From: AC-32 sp038236705
Lineage (GTDB): Bacteria; Actinomycetota; Thermoleophilia; Gaiellales; Gaiellaceae
NCBI GenBank assembly: GCA_038236705.1
Contig: JBBRZN010000008.1
Coordinates: 8,313 to 72,312, forward strand
Length of the DNA stretch: 64,000 nt
Direction: 5' to 3'
Shown here: positions 1 to 10,634 of the stretch, one piece after another
Layout of the letters: the number at the start of each line of letters is the position of its first letter
How positions within the stretch are numbered: position 1 is the stretch's first letter
Position numbers and translations under genes: made by a program
Notes under the pieces: model-generated
Database searches by the model: none
The model's input: only the letters and a program-made list of their open reading frames with translations
Told to the model about the DNA's origin: nothing

Positions 1-287
1 TCATCCCGGCCCTTACTTCGATGTCCGCCGAACTGCCTCTTCAGTTAGCTCGGGCGTTTACGAATGAAAGGATTGATGTCCCGGAACCGGGTCGCGGAGT
101 GGCACTTCTCTCTCCTCGTGAGACAGAAGTGCTCGATCTGCTGACGCTGGGCTACACGAACAAAGAGATCGCGAAGGCCCTCTACATCGCAGAAGTAACG
201 GTCAAGGTGCACGTGCGGCAGATACTGAAGAAGCTCGGCGTGCGCTCGCGCACACAAGCGGCTCTGGCTGCCGTCCGAAATCTGTGA
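1..287 (+). CDS. LuxR/NarL-type DNA-binding C-terminal domain, 5' end cut by the window
   Basis: The frame is open to the left edge of the window, so the ATG at 21 need not be the start. The protein ends with a LuxR-type helix-turn-helix: LSPRETEVLDLL begins it, and TNKEIAKALYIAEVTVKVHV is the recognition part, followed by KKLGVRSRTQA. This is the usual C-terminal output domain of NarL/FixJ response regulators and MalT-like activators. Any receiver domain would lie outside the window. It converges on the HD-GYP gene and stops one base from that gene's stop codon. Family assignment is secure; the regulon and the full domain layout are unknown. Confidence 0.85.
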   Translation, partial: IPALTSMSAELPLQLARAFTNERIDVPEPGRGVALLSPRETEVLDLLTLGYTNKEIAKALYIAEVTVKVHVRQILKKLGVRSRTQAALAAVRNL

Positions 288-288
288 T

Positions 289-1815
289 CTAAGCTACGCC
301 TGCCGCGCGGGGAGCAACGATTGCTGCGCTGGGCACATGACGGCTGAGATGCTCTTTTCGATCAATCTCTTGATCACGGCCCGCCAGAATCGCCTCGAAT
401 GCGAGCACAACGTTCGTATCAAATTGGCTCCCGACGGCTTGGGCGAGGCGTAGACGCGCCACCCGACTCGGCATTGGGTCGCGGTACGGACGATCAGAGG
501 TCATCGCGTCATACGCGTCCGCGACAGCGATGATCCGCGAAATGAGCGGGATTTCGCTTCCTGCCTGTCCGTCTGGATAGCCTTGGCCGTCGATGCGTTC
601 ATGGTGGTGGCGGACAATTTTCGCGATCTCGGCGTAGTCCTCGACCTTCGCAAGGATCCGCTCACCAATAGCCGGATGCTGTTCCATCTGACGCCTCTCT
701 GCGAGCGTTAGCGGGCCAGGCTTTTCTAGGAGACCCGGAGGCAGGCCGATCTTCCCAACGTCATGCACGAGCCCGCAGAGGTTGGCCAAGCCTTGATCAG
801 CTTCGCTGAGTCCTAGGCGTCTGGCGATCGCACTCGCGTAGGCGGCGACTGCGGCTGAATGGCCAGCTGTGTACCGGTCTCTCGCGTCAAGGGTAGTGAC
901 AAGCGCCGTCGCAAACGACAGGTTCGCCGCTTCAAGCCTCTCGTTCGCGACAACAAGCTCGAGAGAAACATCGCGCTGCCGCTGGTAGAGATGAAGGACG
1001 CGCTGAAGAGCCAGGGTTGGCCCTAAAAACGTCGCCGCTGTCCAAAACGAGTAATGCTGGTACCCGTAGACCATCAAGGCCACAAGAGGGACATACAACG
1101 GCAATGAAAGGATTGTGAGAGGTCCAACCGACTTGATATATGCGCTGATCGGCGCTGATCGGCGCACCAGCAGAGTGCCAACGTTGAAAAGAGCGTCAAA
1201 GGCGACGCTCACGATTCCCGCGACGACCGTAGCGAGCGTCGCCCGACCAAAGGACGAATCGGGCCCGATCACTGAGGCCGCGAGAAGCCCTGTAAAGGCC
1301 CCGGCGAGTCCACGCGCCGGCACATAGATCGCCCAGCGCAAATAGGGCCGCCGGAAATCGAGCGCGTTTGCGCAAGCACCTACGAGACAAGCAGCAAGAG
1401 GTCCGAAGGCGACCGCAGTGAAAACGAACGGGAGAAAAGCCACGGACGTTTCGACATTGCGAGCGACGCGTACGCTCTGACGTTCGGCAACCGATGTAAC
1501 GACAGCTAGAGCGGAGAACTGCCACCACGACGGTAGTCCATAACCGTTAAGAGCCAGGGCGCTTGCTGTTGCAAGCCAGCCTGCGGTGAGTGCCAGGATC
1601 CACGCGAGCGTTCGGCGTTCTCTCACGACGAACGCGTGCGTTGCATTGAGCGAGGCGGCAACTAGTGCGCGCCAGTTGATAGTCCCCCAGAAGGGGTATA
1701 GACTCGACTCGTCGTCAGTTCCCCCTATAGGGAGGTATTCCAAAATGGCGGGATTTCGTATCCGCGTTTTCAGCCTCGTTGGCACCCTTGTCGCCCTCGC
1801 GTCTGTCGTAGGCAC
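289..1815 (-). CDS. Membrane HD-GYP domain phosphodiesterase
   Basis: 508 residues. The N-terminal half (about 70-275) is a run of hydrophobic segments with short polar loops and forms a membrane sensor. A short linker (about 280-300, VANERLEAAN) leads to an HD-GYP domain: the HD pair at 351-352 in HDVGKIG, a metal-binding HHHERIDGQGYPDG near 403-416, and a DAYDAMTSDRPYR segment. HD-GYP enzymes hydrolyse cyclic di-GMP at the membrane face and so lower this messenger. The start is GTG, with AAGGA seven bases upstream. No GGDEF domain is present, so it should degrade and not make the messenger. Metal-binding residues look complete. The ligand sensed by the membrane part is unknown. Confidence 0.88.
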   Translation of the reverse strand: MPTTDARATRVPTRLKTRIRNPAILEYLPIGGTDDESSLYPFWGTINWRALVAASLNATHAFVVRERRTLAWILALTAGWLATASALALNGYGLPSWWQFSALAVVTSVAERQSVRVARNVETSVAFLPFVFTAVAFGPLAACLVGACANALDFRRPYLRWAIYVPARGLAGAFTGLLAASVIGPDSSFGRATLATVVAGIVSVAFDALFNVGTLLVRRSAPISAYIKSVGPLTILSLPLYVPLVALMVYGYQHYSFWTAATFLGPTLALQRVLHLYQRQRDVSLELVVANERLEAANLSFATALVTTLDARDRYTAGHSAAVAAYASAIARRLGLSEADQGLANLCGLVHDVGKIGLPPGLLEKPGPLTLAERRQMEQHPAIGERILAKVEDYAEIAKIVRHHHERIDGQGYPDGQAGSEIPLISRIIAVADAYDAMTSDRPYRDPMPSRVARLRLAQAVGSQFDTNVVLAFEAILAGRDQEIDRKEHLSRHVPSAAIVAPRAAGVA

Positions 1816-1937
1816 ATCAAAGTCCTTCTAGGCGCCACAGCATCTGTTTTCCACAGCGTCCTCACATCACCCTGTTGAGGGATATCCACAAAGCTGGGGA
1901 AAACCGAAGTTCCGGGCCGCCCGGCCCGGTGTACGTC

Positions 1938-2270
1938 CTAGGCGATCAGGCTACGCCTGAAGCCCACGGCTACTGCGTGCGCGCGTGACCTCGCCTGCAA
2001 TTTCGCAAGCAGGTGTCGTACGTGCGACTTGACCGTCTCCTCCGAGAGGAACAGGCGCACGCCGATCTCGCGATTGACGAGACCGTCGGAGATCAGCTGT
2101 AGAACCTCGATCTCGCGCGCCGTCGGCTCCTGCTCCAACTCCTGAAGCGGGCCGGAGAACGGAATCACCTCGCCGCCGCCACTGTCGCCGCGTCGCTTGG
2201 CGACCGCGTCGAAGCGGCGACTGTGGTCCTCGTACCGGGACAGGATCTCTTTGCGCTCTGCTGCGTCCAC
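1938..2270 (-). CDS. Small LuxR-type HTH regulator
   Basis: A 110-residue protein with a GTG start and no receiver domain. The last ~65 residues are a LuxR/GerE helix-turn-helix: PTAREIEVLQLI, then VNREIGVRLFLSEETVKSHV and LLAKLQARSRAHAVAVG. The N-terminal ~45 residues are charged and polar and match no domain I can name. Stand-alone HTH proteins of this kind act as small transcription factors or as accessory proteins to two-component systems. The gene lies downstream of the peptide ABC operon on the same strand but is 134 bp away, so it may have its own promoter. Its target genes cannot be inferred. Confidence 0.8.
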   Translation of the reverse strand: MDAAERKEILSRYEDHSRRFDAVAKRRGDSGGGEVIPFSGPLQELEQEPTAREIEVLQLISDGLVNREIGVRLFLSEETVKSHVRHLLAKLQARSRAHAVAVGFRRSLIA

Positions 2271-2404
2271 GGTAGGCCTATCGGCCTGGGTGCGCGGTCG
2301 CTTTAGCCGAAAGTCCTACCTCGTTTCAGGGATGGCCCCTACCCGCTTTGCGGCTGGGGAGAAAACGGCTTGAGAGCCAGGATTCCCACGCGCCCCACGA
2401 AAAG

Positions 2405-4538
<2,134 letters not shown>

Positions 4539-4539
<1 letters not shown>

Positions 4540-5522
4540 CAGACCGCTCGGATCCTCGGGTCGAGGAACGCGTAGAGGAAGTCCACGAGCGCGCTGAAGA
4601 CGACGATGAAGAACGCGCCGTAGAGGGTGACGCCCATGATCGGGGGCAGGTCGAGGTCGCCGACCGACTGCGCGGCGTACCACCCCACTCCCTTGAGGCT
4701 GAAGACGGTCTCGGTGAGGATCGCGCCGCCGCCGAGGACGGCCGCGAAGTCGAGGCCGAAGAGGCTGACGATCGGGATCAGCGAGTTGCGCAGCACGTGC
4801 TTGAGCAGGACGCGGCGCGGCGCGATTCCCTTCGCGCGCGCGGTGCGTACGTAGTCCTCGTTCATCGTGTCGAGCATGTTCGAGCGCAGTACGCGCCCGT
4901 AGAAGCCGATGAAGAGCACCGAGAGGCAGAACCAGGGCAGGATCAGGTGGTAGGCCCACTGCACCGGGCTGACCGTGAGCCCTACGTACTCGCCGTCGGG
5001 GAAGGGCGGGTTGTTGGGCTTCTCGGCGAGGAAGTAGCGCATGACGATTCCGAGCCAGAAGACCGGCATCGAGATGCCGATCAAGGCGAAGGTCGTGATT
5101 AACCGGTCGGAGAACCTCCCTGCGGTCACCGCCGAGAAGATGCCGACGAGGATTCCGAAGAAGAGCCAGATGATCCCGGCACCGATGCAGAGGGAGAGCG
5201 TCGCCGGGATCCCCTTCTTGATCTCCTTGGCGACGTTCTGCCGGTTCTGGAAGGAGGTGAGGATGTCGTACTCGCCGCGCTTCCCGGGCAGGATGCCGTT
5301 GGCGGCCTTCTCCATCATCTTCACGTACTGGACGTAGAAGGGGCGGTCGAAGCCCCATTTGTGGCGGATGTTCTGGACGTTCTCGCGGGTCGGGTTCTTG
5401 CCGGCCATCCGCGAGGCCGGGTCGCCGCCGGGCACGAGGATGAAGATCACGAAGACGAGCAGGCTGACCGCGAAGAGGACGGCGAGCATCCCGATGAAAC
5501 GGCGGAGGATGAACGGGAGCAT
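4539..5522 (-). CDS. oppB: Oligopeptide ABC transporter permease, OppB type (module 1)
   Basis: 327 residues. It begins with MLPFILRRFIGMLAVLF, the usual OppB/DppB first transmembrane helix, followed by the large extracellular loop and five further hydrophobic segments. The ATPase-coupling EAA loop is RTARAKGIAPRRVLLKHVLRNS, and the protein ends in FLDPRIRAV, typical of the family. With the OppC protein it forms the membrane channel for the peptide importer. The gene is preceded by a 166-bp gap after oppC containing a small hairpin and is tightly coupled to oppD. It is a clear paralogue of the permease at 8574-9545, which has the same motif order. Confidence 0.94.
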
Positions 5523-5595
5523 CAGCGGTCACCGCCCGTGCAGGTCGTGCTCGCGAGCCGCGAAAAGCAAGGTGGCCTAGGACGCAGGGAGTGGT

Positions 5596-5612
5596 CGTAG
5601 CCGGAGGCTACG
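5596..5612. other. Small intercistronic hairpin
   Basis: CGTAGCC-GGA-GGCTACG, a perfect 7-bp stem with a 3-base loop, in the 166-bp gap between oppC and oppB of module 1. There is no T-run, so it is probably not a strong intrinsic terminator. It may affect mRNA processing or relative expression. Confidence 0.5.
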
Positions 5613-5688
5613 GCCGCGACTGAGGACGACGGCCACCGCCGCTTTGCAGCGCCCTCGCGAGTGCGAGATGTGCGGGCGGGGGCCGCGA

Positions 5689-6777
5689 TCAATGCTCGAT
5701 CCTCACTTTGGCGCGCGGGTCGAGGGCGTCACGCAGGCCGTCGCCGAAGATGTTCAGCGAGAGCACCGTCAGCACGATGGCGATCCCGGGCACGAGCGTC
5801 AGCCACGGGGCGGACACGATCTGCTCCTGGCCGCTCGAGATCAGGTTTCCCCAGGAAGGATCCGGCAGCCTCACTCCGGCGCCGAGGAACGAGAGCCCGG
5901 CCTCGGTGAGGATGTTGTTCGCGATGATCAGCGTGAAGAAGACGAGGACGGTCGAGGCGATGTTGGGCAGCAGGTCGGAGAACATGATCCGGATCGGACC
6001 CGCCCCCGAGCCGACCGCGGCCTCGACGAACTCCTTCTGGCGCAGCGAGAGGACCTGGCCGCGCACGGGTCGCCCGACGTAGGGGATCAGGACGTACGAG
6101 ATCACCAGGGTCGGGATCCAGAGGCTGCCGGCGTCGATGTTGATGCCGAAGTGGTGGAAGCCGTTGATCGACAGCGCGCTCCCGAGCGCGATCGCGAGCA
6201 GCAGGACGGGGAAGGCCCAGATCAGGTCGAAGGAGCGCGTGATGATCCAGTCCACCCAGCCGCCGAAGAAGCCCGCCAGAAGCGCGAGCACGACCGCGAA
6301 GAACGTGCAGATGAGCGCCGAGCCGATCCCGATCTTCAGCGAGTTGAGCCCGCCGTAGAGCATGCGCACGGCGACGTCGCGGCCGAGGTTGTCGGAGCCG
6401 AGCACGAACTTCCCGCCCGCGTGCCACCAGGTCGGGCCGAGGATGGTCACTGCCTTGACCGTGAACTCGCCGCTCTTCGCGTCGTACACCGCGCCGCCGC
6501 CGATCACGTCCTTGAGCTTGCCGTTGACGCTCACCTGCTCGGCCACGTGCGTCTCGTTCGGGCCTGTGTGGGCGACGTGGTGGGCGTAGACCGGCGCGAG
6601 GGCGCAGGCCGTCAGGATCACGACGAAGACGAAGAGGGAGAAGAGAGCGAGGTAGTTGCGCCGCAGGCGCCGCCAGGCGAGGTACCACGGGCTGCGACCG
6701 ACGATCGCAACCTCGTGCTCCTCGGCCGCCAGGACCGCCGCGGTGTCGAGAGAGAGTTCGGTTGCGGGCTCGGCCAT
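5689..6777 (-). CDS. oppC: Oligopeptide ABC transporter permease, OppC type (module 1)
   Basis: 362 residues from the ATG at 6777 (MAEPATELS). The frame stays open for 37 more codons upstream, but that part runs through a strong hairpin and lacks protein-like sequence. A cytoplasmic N-terminal tail with GRSPWYLAWRRLRRNYLAL is typical of OppC. Then come one transmembrane helix, a long periplasmic insert (about 90 residues up to LGSDNLGRDV) and the five-helix core with EAA-like loop EAAVGSGAGPIRIMFSDLLP. The end GDGLRDALDPRAKV is the OppC signature. It pairs with OppB. Its insert and N-terminus parallel those of the second OppC at 9552-10616, which supports duplication of the module. Confidence 0.92.
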   Translation of the reverse strand: MAEPATELSLDTAAVLAAEEHEVAIVGRSPWYLAWRRLRRNYLALFSLFVFVVILTACALAPVYAHHVAHTGPNETHVAEQVSVNGKLKDVIGGGAVYDAKSGEFTVKAVTILGPTWWHAGGKFVLGSDNLGRDVAVRMLYGGLNSLKIGIGSALICTFFAVVLALLAGFFGGWVDWIITRSFDLIWAFPVLLLAIALGSALSINGFHHFGINIDAGSLWIPTLVISYVLIPYVGRPVRGQVLSLRQKEFVEAAVGSGAGPIRIMFSDLLPNIASTVLVFFTLIIANNILTEAGLSFLGAGVRLPDPSWGNLISSGQEQIVSAPWLTLVPGIAIVLTVLSLNIFGDGLRDALDPRAKVRIEH

Positions 6778-6802
6778 TGCCTGGGTTTGCGGCGAGTCTA
6801 GT

Positions 6803-6834
6803 GAAGTGAGGGCGCCCGCAGGCGCCCTCACTTC
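6803..6834 (-). terminator. Perfect 14-bp stem-loop between substrate-binding protein and permease genes
   Basis: On the plus strand GAAGTGAGGGCGCC is followed by loop CGCA and the exact complement, ending at 6834. It lies between the oppA stop (6854) and the oppC start (6777), on the same transcript. No U-run follows on the minus strand, so it may be a partial terminator or an mRNA-stabilising structure. Such elements commonly let the binding protein be made in excess over the permease. Confidence 0.8.
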
Positions 6835-6853
6835 GTGTCGTTTCCCTACCTCG

Positions 6854-8494
6854 CTACTTCCGGCACAGACGTGTCCAGTCGATGCCATACAGGAGCTGGA
6901 CGTGGATGCAGCCCATCTTCTTGGTGAAGTACTCCGGGAAGACGCGGTTCGACCACGGCGCCCACGGAGCGTCCTGCATGATCGACTTCTCGACTGCCGC
7001 CCACCGCTGGTTGACGGCCGTCGTCAGGACCGGAGCCTTCTTCAGGCTCTCGATCGCGCTGTTGACCTTCTTGTTGCTGTAGTAGGCGTAGTTGTTGTTG
7101 TCCTGATCGACGATGCGGTTGCCGTTGAGCAGCACATCGAACCAGTCGAGCGGGTGCGGGTAGTCCTCCAGCCAGCGGGCCCAGCCCGTCTGCGCCTTCG
7201 TGTCCCGCTTGCCGATCGTCGTGTAGTAGGTCGCCCGCGGAAGCGTCGTCAGCTTGGCGTCGAGGCCGATGCTGTTCAGGACGCTCGTGTAGTACTGAGC
7301 GGCCGTCAGGGCATCGGAGACCTCGCGCGTCCACACCGTGACGTTCGCGCCCTTGGCGCCGGCGGCGGTGATCATCTGCCGGGCCTTGGCGACGTTGTGC
7401 GTGTACAGATCCAGCTTCCGGTACGACGGATACGTCGGCGGAAGGATGTTCTGTGTCGGCTGACCGAGACCGCCCCAGACGAGCGTCTGCAACGCCTTGC
7501 GGTCGATGGCGTAGTTGACCGCCTGGCGGACCTTCAGCTTGTTGAAGGGCGCCACGTTGACGTTCATCCAGAAGTAGTACGTGTTCGCGGTCTTGCGCAG
7601 GACCAGCTTGCCCCTGCTCTTGGCGCTTGCGATCCGGTCGGGCGGGATGGCGCCGTTGGAGTAGTCCGCCGAGCCGCTGACCACGCGCTGCGTCGCCGTG
7701 TTGGCGTCACCGATCAGGCTGACGTCGACCCGGTTGGGGTTCCCGCGCGGAATGTCCTTCGTCGGCTTGAAGAACCTGTTCCGCAACATCGCGAACCCGC
7801 GGTTGGGGTCGTACCCGACGATGCGGTACGGGCCCGTCGCCGGGATGTTGCCGTTGTGGATCGCGGGGGACGTCCCGGCCGGCACCGGCGCGGCGAAGAG
7901 CAGTGCCAGGATGGTCAGGAAGTCGCCTCGCGGCTTGGCCATCTTGATCGTGATCGTTCGCTTGGCGTTGTTCGCGGTGATGCCGGAGATGTCCCCGCCG
8001 GCAGTCGGATGGGCCGCGTAGGCGGCCGCTCCCGCGATGTCGGTGTAGAAGCCGACACCCTGGCCGGTCGCCAGGAATCCGCGCTTGATCGCGAACTCGA
8101 AATCGGACGCCTTCAGCTTCGCGCCGTTCGAGTATCTGATTCCCTTGCGCAGCTTGAACTTGTAGACCTTGCCATTCGCGGAAATCGACGGCAACGACGC
8201 AGCGAGTCCCGGCACGAGCTTGTAACCGCCCGGCCCGTCCACGTGCCGGTAGGTGAGCAGCGTCTCCCAGACGTTCCACATCGCCCACCAGCTCTGGCCC
8301 GTGTACGCCTGCTGCGGGTCCAGATAGTCGACCGTGTCGAGCACCGCCTTCAGCGTTCCGACGGACTTCTGTGCCTGCATCGGTGCCGCTTTCGTGCGGT
8401 TTGCCGCGACTCCGTACGCCGCGACCATCAGCGAGAACCCGGCGGCCAGAGCGAGAACGCTCAGGAGCCAGGTCCATCGTCCCTTCCTAGTCAT
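6854..8494 (-). CDS. oppA: Family 5 extracellular solute-binding protein of the peptide ABC importer (module 1)
   Basis: 546 residues. The N-terminus has basic residues, then a hydrophobic segment (WLLSVLALAAGFSLMVAAYGVAA), a secretion signal without a lipobox cysteine. The protein should therefore be released or stay anchored by an uncleaved helix. The body is a family 5 binding protein: DYLDPQQAYTGQSWW at the start of the domain, YKFKLRKGIRYSNGAKLKASD, the NYAIDRKAL hinge region, and a C-terminal WLEDYPHPLDWFDVLL. The ATG has a strong ribosome site (GGGAGGTG five bases upstream). It delivers peptides or similar solutes to the OppB/OppC pair. Two cysteines sit near the C-terminus. Substrate is undetermined. 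Confidence 0.92.
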   Translation of the reverse strand: MTRKGRWTWLLSVLALAAGFSLMVAAYGVAANRTKAAPMQAQKSVGTLKAVLDTVDYLDPQQAYTGQSWWAMWNVWETLLTYRHVDGPGGYKLVPGLAASLPSISANGKVYKFKLRKGIRYSNGAKLKASDFEFAIKRGFLATGQGVGFYTDIAGAAAYAAHPTAGGDISGITANNAKRTITIKMAKPRGDFLTILALLFAAPVPAGTSPAIHNGNIPATGPYRIVGYDPNRGFAMLRNRFFKPTKDIPRGNPNRVDVSLIGDANTATQRVVSGSADYSNGAIPPDRIASAKSRGKLVLRKTANTYYFWMNVNVAPFNKLKVRQAVNYAIDRKALQTLVWGGLGQPTQNILPPTYPSYRKLDLYTHNVAKARQMITAAGAKGANVTVWTREVSDALTAAQYYTSVLNSIGLDAKLTTLPRATYYTTIGKRDTKAQTGWARWLEDYPHPLDWFDVLLNGNRIVDQDNNNYAYYSNKKVNSAIESLKKAPVLTTAVNQRWAAVEKSIMQDAPWAPWSNRVFPEYFTKKMGCIHVQLLYGIDWTRLCRK

Positions 8495-8573
8495 TGCACC
8501 TCCCCGTAGCTAAAACCCCGTCGCTTGCTGGGGCCAATCTTCGCAAAGTGGAGACGTTCTGGCCAGCATTCGG

Positions 8574-9545
8574 TTAGCTCGGCCTGATCCGGGGGTCGAG
8601 GCGCGCGTAGACGATGTCCACGAGCGCGCTCATGATCGTGATGAAGAAGGCCCCGTAGATCACCGTCGCCATGATCACCGGGAGGTCGAGTTGCTGGAGC
8701 GACTGGAACGTGAGGCGCCCGACGCCGGGGAGGCCGAAGACGACCTCGGTCAGGAGCGCGCCGCCGCCCACGAGGAAGCCGAAGTCGAGGCCGAAGAGCG
8801 AGACGAACGTGATCATCGAGTTGCGCAGCATGTGCTTGAGCAGCACGCGCCGGGGCGGCAGGCCCTTGGCTCTCGCGGTGCGGACGTAGTCCTCGTTCTG
8901 GATGTCGAGCAGGTTCGCCCGCAGCACGCGCGCGTAGAACCCGATGTAGAGCACCGAGAGCGTGATCCACGGGATGATCAGGTGCAGGAACCACTGCCAC
9001 GGGTTCGCGGTGAACGGCGTGTACCCGAGCGGCGGCACCCAGCTGAAGAGGAACGTGTCGTGCAGCCGGTCCTGCGTGATCAGGTTCAGCACCTCCCCGA
9101 GCCAGAACACCGGCATCGAGATGCCGATCAGCGCGACGATCATCAATAACGGGTCGACGACCGTGCCCTTGAACGTCACGGCCAGCAGCCCCATCCCGAT
9201 GCTCACGACCACCCAGAGAACCGCGGCGCCCAGCACCAGCGAGAAGGTCACCGGAGCGGCGCTCGTGATCGCCGGGACGACCTTCAGCGCCTGGTTGCCG
9301 TACGAGACGAGGTCGCGCGAGATGAAGAGCCGCTTCATCATCAGGCCGTAGCGCACGGGCAGCGGGCGGTCGAGCCCGAACTCGTGCTTGACCGCCGCGA
9401 CGGTCTCCGGCGACGGGTTGCGTCCTGCGAGGCGGGCGCTCGGGTCGATGCCGGGGGTGGCGAAGAAGAGCAGGAAGACGACGACCGTGATCGTGAAGAG
9501 CACGATCACGAGGCCGATGAATCTCCTGACGACGAATGCGAACAC
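8574..9545 (-). CDS. oppB: Oligopeptide ABC transporter permease, OppB type (module 2)
   Basis: 323 residues with the OppB start FVVRRFIGLVIVLFTITVVVF, an extracellular loop, the EAA-like coupling loop RTARAKGLPPRRVLLKHMLRNS and the end YARLDPRIRPS. It is the second OppB of the operon. The EAA loop differs from that of 4539-5522 at only a few positions, which fits a tandem duplication of an A-C-B block. The gap to the preceding oppC is six bases. No ATPase gene follows this module directly; after a 79-bp gap the next gene is the module 1 binding protein. This permease pair therefore probably uses the OppD-OppF ATPases at the operon end. Confidence 0.93.
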   Translation of the reverse strand: MFAFVVRRFIGLVIVLFTITVVVFLLFFATPGIDPSARLAGRNPSPETVAAVKHEFGLDRPLPVRYGLMMKRLFISRDLVSYGNQALKVVPAITSAAPVTFSLVLGAAVLWVVVSIGMGLLAVTFKGTVVDPLLMIVALIGISMPVFWLGEVLNLITQDRLHDTFLFSWVPPLGYTPFTANPWQWFLHLIIPWITLSVLYIGFYARVLRANLLDIQNEDYVRTARAKGLPPRRVLLKHMLRNSMITFVSLFGLDFGFLVGGGALLTEVVFGLPGVGRLTFQSLQQLDLPVIMATVIYGAFFITIMSALVDIVYARLDPRIRPS

Positions 9546-9551
9546 GGCGGG

Positions 9552-10616
9552 CTACTCCTTGACGCGCACCCTGGCGCGTGGGTCGAGCGCATCGCGGACG
9601 CCGTCGCCGAGAACGTTCAGCGACAGCACCGTGAGCACGATCATGATCCCGGGCGCGATCGCCACCCACGGGCGCGTGTAGAGCAGGCCCTGGCCGTCCT
9701 CGATGACCGTGCCCCAGCTGGCCTGCGGCGGCTGCACGCCGATCGAGAGGAACGACAGAGCCGACTCGGTCAGCACCGTCGTCGCGATCATCAGCGGGAG
9801 CATCACGATCACCGTCGAGATCACGTTCGGGAGGATCTCGGCGAACATCAGGCGCATGTTCGAGGCACCCTGCGAGATGGACGCCTCGACGTACTCCTTC
9901 TCGCGGACCGAGAGCACCTGGCCCCGCACGGGGCGGAAGACGTAGGGGATGTAGACGAGCGCGATGATCAGGGTGGGCACCCAGAGGCTCGAGGCGTTGA
10001 GGTGGGCGAAGCCGAGGTTCAACCCGCCCGGGGTCGTCAACAGGACGGTCGCGAGCGTGATCGCGAGCAGGTAGACGGGGAACGCCCAGATCAGGTCCAT
10101 CGCGCGGGAGAGGCCCGCGTCGAGCCACCCGCGGAAGAAGCCGGCGAGCAGCGCGAGCACCAGCGCGAGCAGGCAGCAGATGACCGCCGAGCCGATGCCG
10201 ATCTCCAGGGAGGCGCGGCCGCCGTAGAGCACGCGCGCCGCCACGTCGCGGCCCTGGTTGTCGGCGCCCAGGAGGTAGTTCGCGTGCCACGTCGGACCGA
10301 TCGGCACCTCCCCGAGGCCGAGCTCGCCGCCTCCCTGCTGGATCACGTCGACCTTCTTCCCGTCGACGGTCGTCGTGGCCGAGATGTGGGAGTCGAACGG
10401 GTCGGTATGAGCGATCCGATGGGCGTAGGCCGGCGCGAGGAAGCTGACTACGACGATCAGCAGGAAGAGCACGAGCGCCGCCAGCGCGATCCGGTCCCGC
10501 ACGAGACGACGCCCGGCGATGCGCCAGGGGCTCCGACCGGAGATCTCCCTGGCGCTCTCGCCGGGCGCCAGAAGTGATTCGGGTTCCGGCTCCGGCTCGT
10601 ACGCGAACTCAGCCAC
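9552..10616 (-). CDS. oppC: Oligopeptide ABC transporter permease, OppC type (module 2)
   Basis: 354 residues. An acidic N-terminal tail (EPEPEPESLLAPGES) precedes GRSPWRIAGRRLVRDRIAL, the first helix, and a ~70-residue periplasmic insert ending LLGADNQGRDVAARVLYGG. The core contains the coupling loop EASISQGASNMRLMFAEILP and ends GDGVRDALDPRARVRV. It forms the channel with the neighbouring OppB (six-base gap) and is separated by 18 bases from the upstream binding-protein gene, so these three genes are one unit. It is a paralogue of 5689-6777 with the same domain order and the same unusual insert between helices 1 and 2. Confidence 0.93.
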   Translation of the reverse strand: MAEFAYEPEPEPESLLAPGESAREISGRSPWRIAGRRLVRDRIALAALVLFLLIVVVSFLAPAYAHRIAHTDPFDSHISATTTVDGKKVDVIQQGGGELGLGEVPIGPTWHANYLLGADNQGRDVAARVLYGGRASLEIGIGSAVICCLLALVLALLAGFFRGWLDAGLSRAMDLIWAFPVYLLAITLATVLLTTPGGLNLGFAHLNASSLWVPTLIIALVYIPYVFRPVRGQVLSVREKEYVEASISQGASNMRLMFAEILPNVISTVIVMLPLMIATTVLTESALSFLSIGVQPPQASWGTVIEDGQGLLYTRPWVAIAPGIMIVLTVLSLNVLGDGVRDALDPRARVRVKE

Positions 10617-10634
10617 GCGCCGTCCCCGTCGTGA

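Noticed and set aside
1847..1890. TTTTCCACA and ATATCCACA near 1.85-1.89 kb as a replication origin
   Set aside because: Only two boxes, no AT-rich region, no dnaA or dnaN nearby. Chance or a regulatory DnaA site is more likely.
5644..6801. Long plus-strand frames opposite the opp genes and many other genes
   Set aside because: High GC content makes shadow frames; their products are Arg/Asp/Glu-rich without motifs.
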